Source: Cloeon dipterum
Taxonomy: Eukaryota > Arthropoda > Insecta > Ephemeroptera > Baetidae
Assembly (NCBI RefSeq): GCF_949628265.1
Contig: NC_088790.1
Location: 8,622,545-8,686,544 of the forward strand
Length of the DNA stretch: 64,000 nt
Reading direction: 5' to 3'
In this document: positions 47,201 through 62,900 of the stretch, in pieces
Layout of the letters: each line of letters begins with the position of its first letter
Numbering within the stretch: the first letter of the stretch is position 1
Program-made: the position numbers and the translations under genes
Notes under the pieces: generated by a model
Seen by the model: only the letters and a program-made list of their open reading frames with translations
Told to the model about the DNA's origin: nothing
Databases searched by the model: none

Positions 47201-50200
47201 TGGTCTACTCTTCAAATATAGATGCGGAGAAGGGCTGGAAAGATACCCACTCGCATTGTGTAGTGGATATGTAGTAAGAGCAGACCGCTCGGCTGTGCCA
47301 GGGATATATCGAGCCTTTATGCCGAGCACAATGGGCTCGAAACTTAATATGACACACGCAGTGCGATGAAATAAAAGGCGGAAAAGAGAAGGCGCCGAGT
47401 TTTTCCTCTTCTCCCATCCACCGGCACAATAAGGAACAATCATCTGGGCGAGAGTGAAAATCTATTCAACGGCCCCACGCCTCGTGGCAGTAATAATGGC
47501 CCTTTTTGCTGCACCAGAATATAACGACGCCCAACCTCTTTCAGTCGAATTGGATTGCCGTGATCAAAATAAATTATTCACTTTGATTAGCCAATTTTTC
47601 GTTGCTTACATGCAGTTTAGCGTGGCTTGCCAGGCAGAGTCTAACAACTGTTTTTAGAGTGGTCTTGTTATTTTTAAACGAGTTCCTTCTTTTTATCACG
47701 CAGTGTTTGTAAAAAGAGTTCTCTCGAAATAATTTCAAACAATATCCAAGAGCAACTTCTGCGACCAACTTTCCTTTCAATTAGCTCTGAAGACCATTTG
47801 CTGAATTTCCGATTGACTAACTCGGTTCTCGCTCCTTGCGGCTCAACAGACAGACAGACAGACCCTTTTGGCCGTGAATACACATCTCTCGTCTAATGAC
47901 AACTCGGTGCCAAGCAACACGGCCGAGATCAAAAGTTGGACTAATTTGACGAGTCGACAGAGAACGCTAATGGAGAATATATGCCCTCTGCTCGCAATCT
48001 CCAGCCCGCAGAGCTGCGAATCTGGCTAAATTCAGGCCCCGCCGAGGGCTGACATGATTTATTACAGGGTCGAGTGTATGTGTGTTATTTCTGAGCAAAA
48101 TCTCGTTATGAAAATGTCAAAATCAATACTTGAGGAGGGTGAAAACGTCTCTCCCGCCGCCAGCTGTAATGCTGCGTGTGCACGTTGTTACATACACACG
48201 TCTTCTCCAGCGGGATAAACTGCTGGTCGGATGAACTAAGTGCCAATAAAGAAGAGTATTTATGGAAGCTCGTCGAGAGGTGACAACTTCTTCTCGGCGC
48301 CAAAATCGCAAGGGCGTGATTCGCATACTTTATTCGCTCGAGTTTACCACAAGCCGGCACGACAAGTTTCAATATTGGATAATCTAGTTGCCAAGGCGAA
48401 ATTCAGACCAATAAATCGGCAAAACATCCTACGCACATCATCCCCCTTCGGCTGAAATTACTTTTTTCAACTTTTTCATTAACATTTATGATTGCTTCGG
48501 TACAAGTTTGCAAAGTGAGTTTCTGCCGAGCAAGACGGACGGAAGGATCGCATCTGCACGGCACATAAATATTTATAATTAGCCGAGCAGCTTTCAGAGA
48601 AACGGAGATATTGCAGTGCTCTCGGTGCAGCTTTCACATAAATTATGAGATAACTTGCACGGGGTTTATCTGGGCGCTGCAGAATAATAATAAATCCTGT
48701 TTCAAGAGCCGCACACGGAGCGTGTTTGCAGCAAAGGAAGCTTTTTTATTTTTTATTGCAATCTAAACGGCGGTTAATTTGCAGTGAATTATGGAGAAGT
48801 GCGAGTGCGACCCACTTTTGTGCAAATAAAAAATGCTCGAAATAAATACCGTCGACAGCGGCAACGGCCCTAAGGAATAAGAGTTTCCAACAGATTTCAT
48901 AACTCTGCTTTATTTTAAATAAACGCCGTACTTTATCTTTCCAATTTTTAATAAAGCGAAAAGGACGGAGATTTTATCCGTGTTTGAGAATAATTATTTT
49001 TTGGTCTTGCACCAAATTAGCGTTTGTTAGACTTTAAACGTGATCAGATATTTTTCATAAATGTGCAGTGAAAACCAAAGATTATATTTGTTCAAAGCTT
49101 TTTCCTGTTCAAACATTCCTTTTTTCACTTTATTATATTGATTCCGAGAACCCATCAAAACATTTCCACGGGCAGTAAATTGACTCGAGAAGCTTGAAAA
49201 TGGAATGAAGGCGTATGACAGTCATTCTATGACGATGGCGAATAAATTCTTGGAACGGCAGGAATGGCATTGTGCGAATATACAATTTGTCAAAGCACGC
49301 CATCAGACGGCGAGTATTTTTCTCCCAGGCCGTTTGATGACTGGAAGGGAATTTCGTCGAACAATAAGTGAGCCGATTTCACGAAAGACCATAACAACTC
49401 AAGTGGCAGAGAGGTACATTTGCAGGGCTCTCGACGCAATTGCTGGCTATTTCCTCGCGGCGATAAGGAAGGGACGATGAGTTATTCAATTTTTCAAACT
49501 GCGGGGAATTTATATCCCACCTCTCTCTTGTCACGATGAAATAGGATTACGTTACTTTCCTTACAAAAAAATGTTTCATAAGGAAAAGAATGAGAAAACA
49601 AGGAGCACAGGGAGATACAACCGTAAAGTTGTTATCTATTACATTTTTAATATTCGTACGATTTGCTCAATAAGCCTTATCAGATGATTTTCACAAAGCA
49701 CGGATCTCATTTTGTCGTGATTCACTTGTGTATTCTCTGACAAGCACAGCATCATTCTTTTCTCCTCTCGGCAATGCTGACAGCCTAATCGCGATAAATA
49801 CAAATTAAACAGCATGCCCTATTTTCCTTGTTGCCATGAAAAATGGAGCCCGGGCGCTCCATTTGCCCGCTTGCAGCGGAACAAGAAAGAGTCGTCGCTT
49901 AATCCATCAAGTTTTCAGTTCGATTCACTCGCGAGCACGCCGATTACCTTTTCCCGGGCTTTTTTCCGCCTCTACTGCGTTGCTGGTTAATTTAGCAGAC
50001 GCTCTTTTTTTTGTTTGTGTTTGAAAAGAGGCAAGCAGGCGAAGTGCGTTTTGCTTGAGTTGTCAACAGCGAAGGAAAAAGACAAGGAATTGGAATTCGA
50101 CATTCGGCTAAATTAATACACAGAATCGCTCGCATGCGACGGAAAAAATCGGATCAAATTGCGGCACTTTCAAGGAGCGGTTTACCGAGCATCACTTTTT

Positions 50201-53200
50201 AGGAGGAGTTTTTTCAGCGCAGTATTTTAATATCCCACCTGTTCCTGTTGAGCTCCTTTTCCCAGCGACGACGCATCTTTCACGTCAGCCGTGCCACTCG
50301 TTTTATTTCTGGCGGGCGAGGGTGTGTTGCCACCGCAACGCAAAAAAAACGGACGAGTTCAATCAAACACCCTCATTGCTGTTTGTTGCCTCCAATAAAA
50401 ATAGGGTTGCAAAGATTTAATGCGAAAATGCTGTACCGCGAGGAAAATCAATTCTAGGAGGAAAAAAGTACGCGGAAACATTAATTTGATTTAATCATTT
50501 GTGAAATTCAAACTGAGGCTTGTCCTTCTTGTTGCTAAAATATTTCATCTGTTTATTTCTCCACAATATTTCGGCAGCCCTATTTCATTTTGGAACAATT
50601 TACAGTCAGTTATTTATGGTTTATGGTACAATATTTCAATATTTAAAATGGGACACCCATAAATATAAAAAACACGAAATTTGACAACAAAAAATTATTA
50701 ATTTATTTTCTTATACCACGAGTACTTTAGAATCGTCTTCATTTTTGGACAATTTGGAGATATTTTTAACGACAACAACGTCATTTTTATAAAATATCTG
50801 ATATAGCTTGAAACAAACCCAATGAAAACTCTCTTGAATCGCGTATTGCAAACAACAAAATAGCTGCCGTGGGAATTACGGGGTGGGAGTTCTGGCACTC
50901 ATGCATTCAGAATGCCTTTTTGCGCGCCGCATTTGGCTGGATAAACAACAACAACTTTGTTGAAAGCCGCAAGATTGATATGAAAAAGCACGAAAGAGGG
51001 TAGCAAGCGGGCTGCCAGCTTGTTTGTGAAATGAGCGCGCAGGTAATTGCAACAGCAGCCTCGCTCAAGTGATGTGATGAGGGTGCGGCCTCCCTTTCCC
51101 TGCCCCCTAATGCACGTGCACCCTTTCGCACGAGATAAATGCCGGGCCGCCCCGCGTGTGTGTGGAAATTGTCAATTTCACTGACCGCCGCCTCGGCCAA
51201 ATTTGTTGTTGTGTCTTTGTAACTCGATTTCTGGCTGCCTCGAATGTTTTAGCAAGTTTCAGACAATGCCGGCTCAAGTGCGTGGGTCCGTGTGTGGTTT
51301 TCGCTTGCAAAAGCTGCCAGACTCCGCAAAGTGGCGTGTGCGAGGGCGTCCCTCAACAGGGAAATTTAATTGCACAATTGTTTCCCCTGAGCACGAAGCA
51401 TATTTTAGTTGCTCTAAATTTATTCACAAACTGTTTTTGTAATGTTAACGGAATTGAAAAATTGTTGTGCATTATTCAAATCATATTGATGACTGTATCT
51501 TGATTAAATTTAGTAACACCTATAATGACTAATGAGGTTCATTGAAATATTCAACCATCAAATAATGCCCCCCTCAATTATGAACACTAAATATATCTAA
51601 AATATATGAAAAACGGTGAAAGTTATAGTTACCCAAAATAAATAATGTTTACTTAAACGATCTTTGAAAAATTTCCTCAAAGTAAACACCAATAATTTTA
51701 GTATCACTTTAAATCCAAAAAATTTTCTTAGCATGAAAAGTTCAAATACGAAAACTTTCTTTGTTTTTCACTAGAATAATTCAATCAAGGGCTTTATCCA
51801 GGAAATAGAAATCACGTACGCTAGCAATAATATTTTGGCCTAAATTAATTTTCAGTTTCCCCAGGAGAATATATTCCTTTCACGCACAGCTTTGTAAAAT
51901 AATTTCGGTGCTTGTGTACAGCTCTGGCTCATTTGGTTTTTGAAGCGTGTGTACCTTACGCATCGATTTTGCAGCGTAATTTAGTAGCATATGCACGGAA
52001 CAAAAACACGCCCGTTGGTCGATCGGCTCATCAAACGGACGAGGTGGATTCGCCAAACAAGATAAGGCGTGTAGCTCGGCCGATTTTGCCGAGCGTGCAA
52101 AATTTCAGAGCAGCACTTGCCCACATCGAGTGTCTCTAATGCTGAATTTTCAAGTTAAACCGAAAGAAACTGAAGGAAAATCCGCTCAGCGGGTAAATTC
52201 TCTTGAATATTAAAGAAACAAGTTTTCAGAGAGCTATTTTACTTTAATTAGAACAGTTCCAGCACACGCCGCCCAGACACGAGTCGTCGGAAATTACAAA
52301 CAGCTCAGAAATGCTAAACGAGAGTCCAGCAGCAAAAACATTAATACCATTTAAACTCCCGGCGTGTTTTCCAACATTTCGTCATGGTCCTGTGCAGAAT
52401 AATCCCGCGTGATTGAATTCCAAGTTGAATTCTTAAACGCATTAGCAACGAGAGAGGGGGATCTGGGGAATTTTTGTGCCCTTGTCAGTGTCGACAGGAG
52501 CTGGAGCAAGATAGCGAGACAGGAATTTTGAGCGTGCAAGAACGGTGTCTTGATTGAGAAATTCCATCCAGCGAGTTGGCTATTAAATTTGGAACGGCAA
52601 CAGTCGTTCAGAATCAAGATGACGCACAACTTTGTCAATATAGAACGTTATTTTGAGCATCAGTATCATTTTCCCTTTTGACGTCGGCCGCGCGTTTCAC
52701 ATAATATCTAGTTGCAGTAGCAGCACACTCACAAAGGACGACTGGAAACTTCTCATTTAACAACTTCCAATAATATAGAATGTTTTCGGCAATTCTTCGG
52801 ATTCTCAGAAATATGGTTAGTAGAGCTCTCTGCCTCTTTCCTTACGTTTCAAATGTATACCTACAAGATGGATTTTTAAGCGAAGAGGTTTGCTGGCAAG
52901 AGAGGAAATCCAATTTTATTACAGAAAGGCACTTTTGATGCGTATATTCTTTTTGAGTTTTACATTATTATCAACACAATCATGTAATTTGTAGAAATGG
53001 AATTACGTCTGATGCTTTTCAAAATTTCAACGTGACAGTGGAATTGTGAGAGAGATCCCTTGAGAATTATTGTGAGTAAACCAGGTAAAAATAAGTCGAC
53101 AAAATATTCGTTTTGTGTCGCATTTTCTCTGGATTCTTCCGTCTCCGCATCGTGAAATTGCTTCATTACAACAGTTCTTAGAACTCGCAAACGTTTTTCG

Positions 53201-55988
53201 TTGGTTGCGATTTTTTTCATGAAATCTAACCACATCAAATAATTCTCTACAGATCTTTGTGAAAACAAAATAGGCACGTTTTCCACGAGGATTGCGAAGA
53301 ACGTCGGTGGGAACCCCAAAAATTGATGTTTTGTCACAAACCAACTAACGGTCCAACAGCGGTGTTTCAATTACTGTAATAGCGCCACCAAGGGAAATAA
53401 GGGAAAGAAGTAAAAGGTTGCCGCGTATGTGTGTAGTGAGCGTATCTGCCTCACGTCCACGCAGGCGTTGGATTTACGTGAATATCTTGTGCGCAAAACT
53501 CGACCCTTTCAAGCAGACACAATTCCTTGAAGACGCGAGAATTTTCAATGGCAACCAGAATTCCAAAGAGCGCAGTGTTCTGTTTGTACAGATGCTGTCA
53601 CGTAGGGGATTTGATAAAGTGCTTTGTTCGTGGCAGGGAATAGGGAAGAAAGGCTTGGATTAAATTACGACTCATTATTTTGGGCAACAAGCTGAAATTC
53701 GCTTTCGCCATTGTTCTCTAGTTGTTGTTATTATTATGATAATATAACGCGCAGCAGTAAAACGACGAGACGCCGCGCGCGCAACAATTCTGCTGCGCCG
53801 GTTGCATAGCTCGGTTTATTTTGAGCTTCGGGACTGTTTTGGGAGACGCAACTCTACGGCTGCTATATATCGTGTTTCATACGACGACGGACCAAATTAT
53901 GTTTGATCGTTCTATTGTTGTAGGCAAACAGGGAGCAAGTCGAGATCTAGAATAGCAACAGGATTGCTTTGGTCTGCCCACTCAAGTTGAGCCGAATGGC
54001 ACGTTAGTGTCAGCTCACCAGCTCACCCCGACGCTCTGATGCACTCTGCACGTGCCGCTTTGTTAGCGATCCGATCGCTTAGGTAAAACGATAAGCACTC
54101 GAGGTTATTTTGGGATCAACTAGCAAGTCTCTGATTCTACTGTAACGTTTTCACAATATCCTCAATAGTACCAATCTTGTAAGATTTGTTTAGCTTTCCG
54201 TGATGTGAACAAAATGCGGTGATTTAAATTTTCTATTTAATAATTTCAAAAAAATTACAAAGCCATGAAATATTAGCCAGATATTTTTAAGAATTAGTAT
54301 TGCAGAGTTATAACTTTGGGGTTAGGAGGTGGAAATTAAACCTTGCGGGATTTTCAACAAATTCTTCTCTTTATAAACGTCAGTCACTTGGCGACTTAGT
54401 CTAACAGTTTACAAGGACCTTTAAACAGAAATGATATTTGACTTTAGGATTAACAATTTAAGAGAATCGACTTGAAGAACAATTTAAATTAGAAAAGAAT
54501 TTACCCGATTGAGCCGGGTCCTTCACAATTAAACGCTCGGAACAATTAAGATGCGACTTGTTGGCTTCAGTGTCCGGCGAAAACTAATTTAAATTCAAAA
54601 TCTCTCTCTGTTGCATTAAAGAATTTCTAACAATCTCATGAATAACAATACCCTAGACTAAAAATGAAAAAGGAGTGGGAGCTCGGCCCCGCAACCACTA
54701 CATTTAGTCCGGGGGATGTAAACTGGAAGTTTTTTTTAGTGACATTTACTAAACTCAAATCGCAAATCTAACTTTTTTGCATGACTTTGCAGTTTTCTCG
54801 GCAGTTTTAGTTTGATCGGTCTGCTCTTCCACCACTTTCCTTTTAACTACTTCTATTGCAGAGACAGACTCTGTGGCTAAAATAAAAGCTGGTTTCAAAC
54901 GGTCTACACTGACATTTTTGTGCTGGCCTTTGATTTCTAACTTGAAAAACTTGGGTCCTCTTTCTACTATCGGGAAAGGACCAGTGTATGGAGGCTGCAA
55001 TGATTTTCTGACCGCATCAGTACGCACAAAACAGTGTGAAGCAGTAGCCATATCAGGATGAACAAATGTTTTGAGGTGATTTGAATGGTGTGAAGCAGGA
55101 GTCGGACGTAATTTCTCAATGACGCGGTTAAAAAATTCAGGCATCATCTCGAGGGCCGAAATTTCACCATTCTGACTGACCATCTACCGTTGACTTTTGC
55201 TTTCACCAAAAATAGACAAGACTGCACTCCGCGACAATGCAATCATTTGGAGCGTATAAGCCAGTATTCGACCGACATTCAATTTATCCGGGGAAATTGC
55301 AATATTGTCACAACATAACTAAACACAAATTGTTAATCAGACAAACGCACCAATGAGGTCCATCACATTAAAAATTTTCACCTCGGGATTGAGGGTGAAA
55401 GGAATTTATTTCAAAGAAAAATATCGCCTTGTCTATCACTGGATCAATCATTTCTAGAGTTTTTAAAAAAAAAATCATACAGCTGTTTCTAGTCTCAGGG
55501 TGCACCCCTGTTCTTCAAAATAAAGCAAAAGTCTTATCGTAGCTATGTTTGCTCCATTATTTGCACATCCTGCAAACGCTACCTGACAAGGGATTACTAT
55601 TAAGAAAAACCCCGGAGGCAATTGATTCCCTTTCTACGCACTGTGTCCTGAAACGAAAAAGACTGAGTATTGTTGGAAAATACCAAAGCCCGGCACGCGT
55701 ACGCGACACAAAGTAAACTTGTTTGCTCTCCGCCCTCGTAATTCCATCAGATCAGGTTCGCTCACGGCTCGGATTATGTCATCGGAACATTCCCATTCAG
55801 AGCGCTTTTATGTGCGTGCGTACGCAGTGTGTACAGATCAGCGGGGCGTAAATTCATTTTATTGACAACAAACTGAAGATGCGCACGTGAAATTGGCTCA
55901 TCGTGTCGCTGTAATTTATTAGCTGTCGGGTAAAAAATCGCAATTACAAGACGTCGAAGGAAATTCTCGCCTTCTGCAGAGGCAACGC

Positions 55989-56049
<61 letters not shown>

Positions 56050-56342
56050 TTTGCCATTTGACACCGGTCAAAAGTCAATCGAAAGACGGCGGGCTCTGTT
56101 TTCTCGCTCTTCGACTTCACTAAGGGTCCTCGCGTTTCAGATGAAGGTGAAAGGTCGTGCGCTTTCGATCTCTAGCTCTCCGTTCGCAAGTGTTAATTAA
56201 AAAAGGCTGCACAGCCGAAGGGGAAAAAAGGACATACAAGAAGTAATTGGCTGGGACAAAAGCTAACACCCTTCCGAGCTGATCAAAGTTGCCTGATACC
56301 ACAACAAATGTTGTCCAGTCCAATTAAAAAATTCAACAACGG

Positions 56343-56419
<77 letters not shown>

Positions 56420-56911
56420 GAACTGTGTCTGTATTTTAAATTTCAACTTTTTGTTTCATTGATCAGTTAAGAAATTAAAATTTGAAGGTTTAAACACATT
56501 AACTAAAGATACATATGGTGCCAAAATGTCAAAATTTATAATAGTTTAAAGTATTTTCGATTTTAATTTTAACGTTTCATGAATAACCAGAAGCGGAACA
56601 AATGCCCCCTGATCGAGCTTGATATTCAAATTGGCTTCAAAACCTAGTCTTAGGGGCGGAAATCACAAAACCATTAAAATTTTCATAATTGAAAAAGCAG
56701 CTTTGCTCGTTGAAATGAAAGAGAATGCTATTACCGCACACAGTTCGTTCGATTGAGCGTCGAAGACATTTCCTCGGCGGAGAGCACACTTTGCTTATTG
56801 ATTTCACGTCTGCATTAGCAACAAAATAAAGTAGTTGTTAACCGATATTGATTGACAGCCTATTGTTCCCTGAGCGACGTGCAGAACGCAACTTTAGGCC
56901 TCGCGAGAGAG

Positions 56912-56958
<47 letters not shown>

Positions 56959-59900
56959 CTGATGCGAAGCCAAGATTGTATTCACACACATTAGGGGTTG
57001 AGGTGGGGCGGCTGCAACGCTTTCCATGAGAAGAATTCGACGGTGAGATGCTACCCCGTGCGTCATCGATCACAGCAGCGCACACCTGCTGGTTAATGAC
57101 TACCGCTTGCAAATTTTCACTCGCCCCGCATTGCATGCTGCACCTTACCGACCACATTTCACGCGCAATCTCGTGCTGGGGGATGTGAAAAATGACCCGA
57201 TTTCTATGCAGCATTAAAAACGCGTGCTTTCCGCTAGAAAAATAGAATCCAATCTGCGACGTTTGTCCCACTTTCCATATTTGCCATCTTGCGAGGGAAA
57301 CACCATCAATCGTGCCTCTAGAAATGGTCAACAGATGGGAAAAATCTATTTTTCACCGCCCTTCTTGTTGGCGCATATTCAACGCCGAGCAAAGAAAAAC
57401 GTCGCTCTATTTTTCCCCGACCTCCTCCACTCGCAATGTGTCAGTGCCATTTCCAGAGCGCGGTGCTGACGGTCACTTTTTTATTCATACTTGTTGTACG
57501 AGCGCAAAATGCGACCCTTTTTTGATGAAGTTTATTTCAGTGCCATTGTGCCGAAACGACGGACGAATTTTCGATATATTATAACAACTGCGAGAGCGAC
57601 CGAAAGTTTATTCGAGCGTCGTAACTTTGCATATTGTAGAGATATTCCCGCGGGGCCGCAAAATTGTGATTGCTATCGAAAGCGGTCACGCCATTGCCGA
57701 ATTTTCTCGCCGGATGTTATTCCTGATGGCGTGACGGCCAATAAGAGCAACAGTTTGTGAGCCGCACTTGGCTGTTACGCAGTAATTGCCAAAGTCTTTA
57801 TAGAGAACCTGTCGCGCAAGTTGGTTCAGCAAAGTCTGCATAGCCTCGGCCCCGCAAATGGTTTAATTTTCGCTAGTAACAGCATGGTCTTGACTACTTT
57901 AAGTATTAAATTAATTAAAAAAAACTCTAAACAGCACACAAAATCCTAACAATAAGGGTTTAATGCTAAACAAAAATTTCGTCCATTTTGGAACAAAAGT
58001 ATCGATTTGATTATATCTGTTAAAAAAGGGCTTGAAAGGGGGTTTACAGTGTTTACCTGTTAAGTTTTTCCAAAACTATTTATTCTTGTTTATTCTTTAG
58101 TCATTTCAATAAAATACAATTAAGAAAAAATAAATTATCAGGTAATACACAGCAAGAAAGGGCAAACAGTACTAGCGAAAACTTTAGGTTTGGATTTTTT
58201 TAATTTCTCTAATAAAAAAGCGCATCTAATTAATTACTTTTTTCTGCACCGAATATTGTCTAAATTCCCCAAGCAAGTCTATTTTAGAAAAAATTTGCGC
58301 GGAAAAAAGAGTCGAAGAAAAAACGGGAGGCAGGGCCTATTACAACAAAAATCCTTTTAGTGCGTCAAGCACGACCACTACGGCAGAGGGAAAGTATACC
58401 GAATTTTCCCATTAGCACTGAGCCGCATTTTGCATTTTGCGGGCGTGACGCAGCGCCGGTGACGTCCCTTTCAGCCTCTTTTGAAAATTAGCGGCGCGCA
58501 CTGCCTTTTGCAGATGCGAGCCAAAAATACATATGTACGCCAGCGGAGCACTTGAAACGACTGCTCCGGCTGATTTTGGCTTTTCAAACGCCACCACTAT
58601 CCGATCCATTAATGCGCCATTCAAACGGGGCGCAAAATACGCGCCAGCACGTGCGCCCGACTTGGTGACTGCTTTTCTGCCAGGTGATTTCTAGCCAGAA
58701 GAATATGGATGAAAGTCCTGAATACGGAATTTATCGTCCTTGGCGAAGCAAACTCAAAAGTTTATTTCCCTGTCAGCAAAGTGGAAATGAAATTAGGGTA
58801 GAATTGGTTCAGACCACTAAAACGATTTTCCCGTTTTTAGAGAAATTCGTTTGCAAAAAAAATTTAACAACACTTTTTCAACTGTTAAGCTGATTTTTTG
58901 CTAGCATCCCTTAACAAGTGGTGTCAATTCATTTTTATATTAATTTTACTCGTCAATTTAGGGAAAAGTCATAAATTTTCCAGGCTGTAGCCGTTCGGCA
59001 CCGCAATGCAGGAGCCGCAGCTTCCCCCATGCGGCGGAGGAAACTCAATTTCCTGACAAAAGCACCAGCTTCATCACAAAGGTCAAGGTTGCAAAAACAA
59101 ACAACCAACTTGCTTAATATTTCCCAGGCGTCCAGCTTAAGACCATGCTCCCTCTCTTTTCTAATAGCCCGCACGGCCAACAAAAGTCATATTGCGAGCC
59201 GCCGAAAAAAATAAATAAATAAAACCGCGCGTGTTGGGTGGCACGCAGCGTGTAAATAAAACTGGGGCATGGATTATCTCCTCCGAGAGCAATCTGAAAA
59301 GAAGAAGAAGAGTGGCCGCAGGTGGGAGCGAAAAATTGATACCCTGCTTATTGTCTCGAGACACACACACACACATCTCTGACATCGCCCGAGAAATTAC
59401 GCCGTGCGCGTGGCAATAAAGGAAAGAGGCGGAAAGAAACTTTTTGCCGGTCCTAGGCGATCGGAAATTTGTTCGCCAGCCTGACACTTCGTCTTTTCTT
59501 TTTTTCCTGCTCTCTTTCCCTTTTGGTCGAGGTGTGTGCCGAGAGAGATTACTTCTCTTTCTTTCTTGGTTTCGCCGACTGCTCTTTCAATAATTCATGT
59601 TTGATGTGAGCAAAGGATGTGGCCAGACCAGATGCTTGGTGTACCTACTTTTCAGCGGCAAAGTTTTCAGGTTCTTGGCACACACTCGGAGCCTCGGGAA
59701 TTAGCTTTCGTGGCTCAAGTCTTCGACGAGGGATGTAAAATCATATTTTTTTGTCGAAAGATTAATTAATATTTGCTGACTTATATATTTACAATAGAAT
59801 CTTTTAATTTATTATTGAATATATATGGTTTTCTTTAACCCATTTTTTATCTGAATGTAACTTTCTTTTTAAACATTATATATAATTAATGTAAATTCAA

Positions 59901-62900
59901 CTAATTCCGGAAAGAATAAGAGCAACAGGATTTTAACCACGAAAAATTATTTTCTCTCTGGCAAGTGCAGTCGGTGAAAAATTCAACTTTACAGCAAGGA
60001 TTACCGAGAGAAAGGCTGGAGAAAAATTAATTTTCTTACGCGCATCGGGGGCCCATTTGCGGCAAGGTGATTAAATTCTCTGGAGCGGACGCGGCGGGCG
60101 CGTAATCCAGCTTGAGTGATCGCCGGCAGCAGCTTTCACCGTCTGGCAGATTAATCTTTCGCTCATTAATCTGCAACCAGTTGGTTGTACCAAGTTTGGG
60201 GCGGCGTGAACAATGCTTGCTCGCTGGCGCGGTTTGCGGCCGACTCGTCAGAGGATTCGGCTTGGGCAGCGCGCCTGAAAAATGCATGCACGGCGAAAGC
60301 ACCACCGCAGAGAGTGTTAAACTTTGAAGCGGTGGCGGTTTCTGCCTCTGCACCCTTACAATGCCGCCTTAAAAAGCAAGGGCTGCGCTGCACTGTAAAG
60401 CAGGCTGCTTCGTGTACCTTTGCCTGTCACAAAAGCAGCCGGCGATTAAATTTTAAACTGCTTCCACGCGCGCGTACCTTGAGAAAGCTGGCGGTGGATT
60501 GCTTTGAGTCTTTGCTCAGGTGTTGGCTGCTTGGATCAAGATCGTAAAAAAGGTTTAAAGAAGGTATTAAACTAAAAATACCATTCGCAGCGGCAGGAAT
60601 AAAGTCAACGGTGGGATGGCTTTGTGTCAACGCTTTTTATAGGATCGAATTTTCCACATTTTATGCGAAAACCAACGTTTCTATGCTTCATGAACGAAAA
60701 GCAGGCATATTTAAAAAAAAATATATATATGCGCAGCCGATACTTTTTGGAACTGGCTTGGCAGGTTTGAATTTTATATAAATCTATACTTCTCTCATAA
60801 AAAACTATAGGCTTTTCAAAATTTACAACTTTAATATGAACACAATAAATCCTTTTTTTGTGAATCAACTATGTGCTCAAGGAAAAAGTAGGTTGCAAAA
60901 TGGAACACCTCAAATTAAATTTTTACATCTTTACTGCATTGAATGTTAGAGCTACAAATCATTCTCCTCTTCAAAAATTCAAACGAAATAGGACCAAATA
61001 AGGAATGGAATTGAAAGCGTTTGTTATTTTACCCCGAAATGAGAAGTTTAACAAAATGTTTTACGGTAATGAGCGTCTTTTACGTTTTCATTAAGAGAAG
61101 CGATGCGAAAACTTGACGCGTCTGGTAGCGAAATCTGCGCCGTCAAGCATCCATCTCGCGTCTGCTTTTAATAAAACAGTCACGCCTTTAAAGTATATGT
61201 TGCCAAATTCCGATTTAATTAAAGCGAGTTGCGAACTGCTTGAGCCGGGTTCAAAAGAGAAAGAGCTGCTGAACGTGACATAGCATTCTCTCTCCCTCTC
61301 CCTCTCCCTCTGACGACTGGGTGGAATGAAGTGCCGAAATTTTCTCCGCACGACGCCAACAGGTTTCCATGTACCAAGGACGGCCAGCAAGTCGGCTGGG
61401 GCAAAGAGAATGATTTAATATAAATTGCACCTCAATGGTGCGAGAAACTGGATTCCCTACGTTGCCCTTCGCGCAGAGCAGCGAATTCCGGGAATTTCGG
61501 CCGCGCCTCTGTTTCTCCATTTTCGGAATTGATGATATACGAGCGGCGCACTTACTTAGTCCTTGCTGAAAACTTCCAACCGACCCATTAAAAAGTTTTG
61601 GACCGAAAAAGTGAGTCGAAAGCAAAGCATCCTTCTCAGCGCGGGCAGCGAATTAATTAAGACGGCAATGAGCGAAGGCACAAGAATAATAGCGGCGGTG
61701 CAGCCTCGTAATTTATGTTGGGCGGCAAACTCGCAGCGGCGGCCCCGCGGCGCAAAATAACCGCCGCTCCCTGCAGAGCATGTTTCCTGCTCCTTGTATC
61801 TTTTGTGCTCCGACGAGAAATAGTTGGAATTGCTGAAGGAAATTTTTTGCCCCAAAATATCTTGGTATGCGCAAAATTCGTTAAAAAATCTTGAAAATTT
61901 GAATGCAAGATGATCCAAATGAAATCAGTGCAAAAAATCGAACTTGGATGAGACAATTTAGTTAAAAAAAAATCTGAATATTCATATATCTATTTACTCC
62001 TATTTCATCGTGCTTAGTTCGATTATTGTTTTGCTAATCAGAACAAAGTCAAGTTAGCTAACGCCCCAATGAACAAAGAGCAATAAAACCTCTTTCTATC
62101 AATCGTTGCAGGAAATTTAGCTTGGCTAATAATTATCGAGGGCTAGTGCGGTGCGTAAAGCACGACATCAATCTTACCTTCAAATTGTTGCTTTTCTGAT
62201 AATGATTTATTGATCACACAGCAGCAGCAGAGACGGTGACGGAAATGGAAAGCTCCTCACTACAAGTCGAACCTGCCATTTCTTTTCTGCTCGGCAGAAA
62301 GAGCCGCCGCTGCTATTCTATCCGCCTCTCGGACACGAAAGAGCCACTTTATTTCCTGCATGTCTTTTCGTAGTTTTAATTGGAAAACCATCGATTTCCT
62401 CCCGGACAATGCCTCGGCGAAATTAATGTGTCGACGCTGAGATTTCTTCCGTGAATAAAAAAATCTAGCGTAAGATATCAACCAATTTGTACCTTTGACC
62501 TTTACTGCTAAAAAACATGAAATCGTAAGATATTCTGTTTTAAATATTTTCCCCATCGCTGTGGCAATCCCCAATTTCATAATTGAAACAAGCGAATCAC
62601 AATATCACCGATTGTGACGCAAAGACAACTTTTCGCCGATATTATTGATCCGTTTGGAGGCCATTATGCTGCCAATAAAGGTTCACCGTTGCGGAAACAA
62701 ACACAACATTTCATTATGCGTGAGTGTAGAGCGCCTGTCTAACAAAAACACGAGAGTTTTCCCCTATCCCTAGTATAAAAAATATTATGTATCTATTCAG
62801 TCATGTGTGCGTGTGCGTGTTTTCATTTCATCACTCGGAAGAGGCGGCAGATGCTGTAGCTTTTGTGTCTGTCGCTCATTATGACGAAAAATGCGCTTTC

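Noticed and set aside
52960..53370. Minus-strand 136-codon ORF ('[20 protein letters not shown]')
   Set aside because: No ATG at its start, no recognised domain, and no supporting exons. Kept only as a possible relic; a protein search could revive it.
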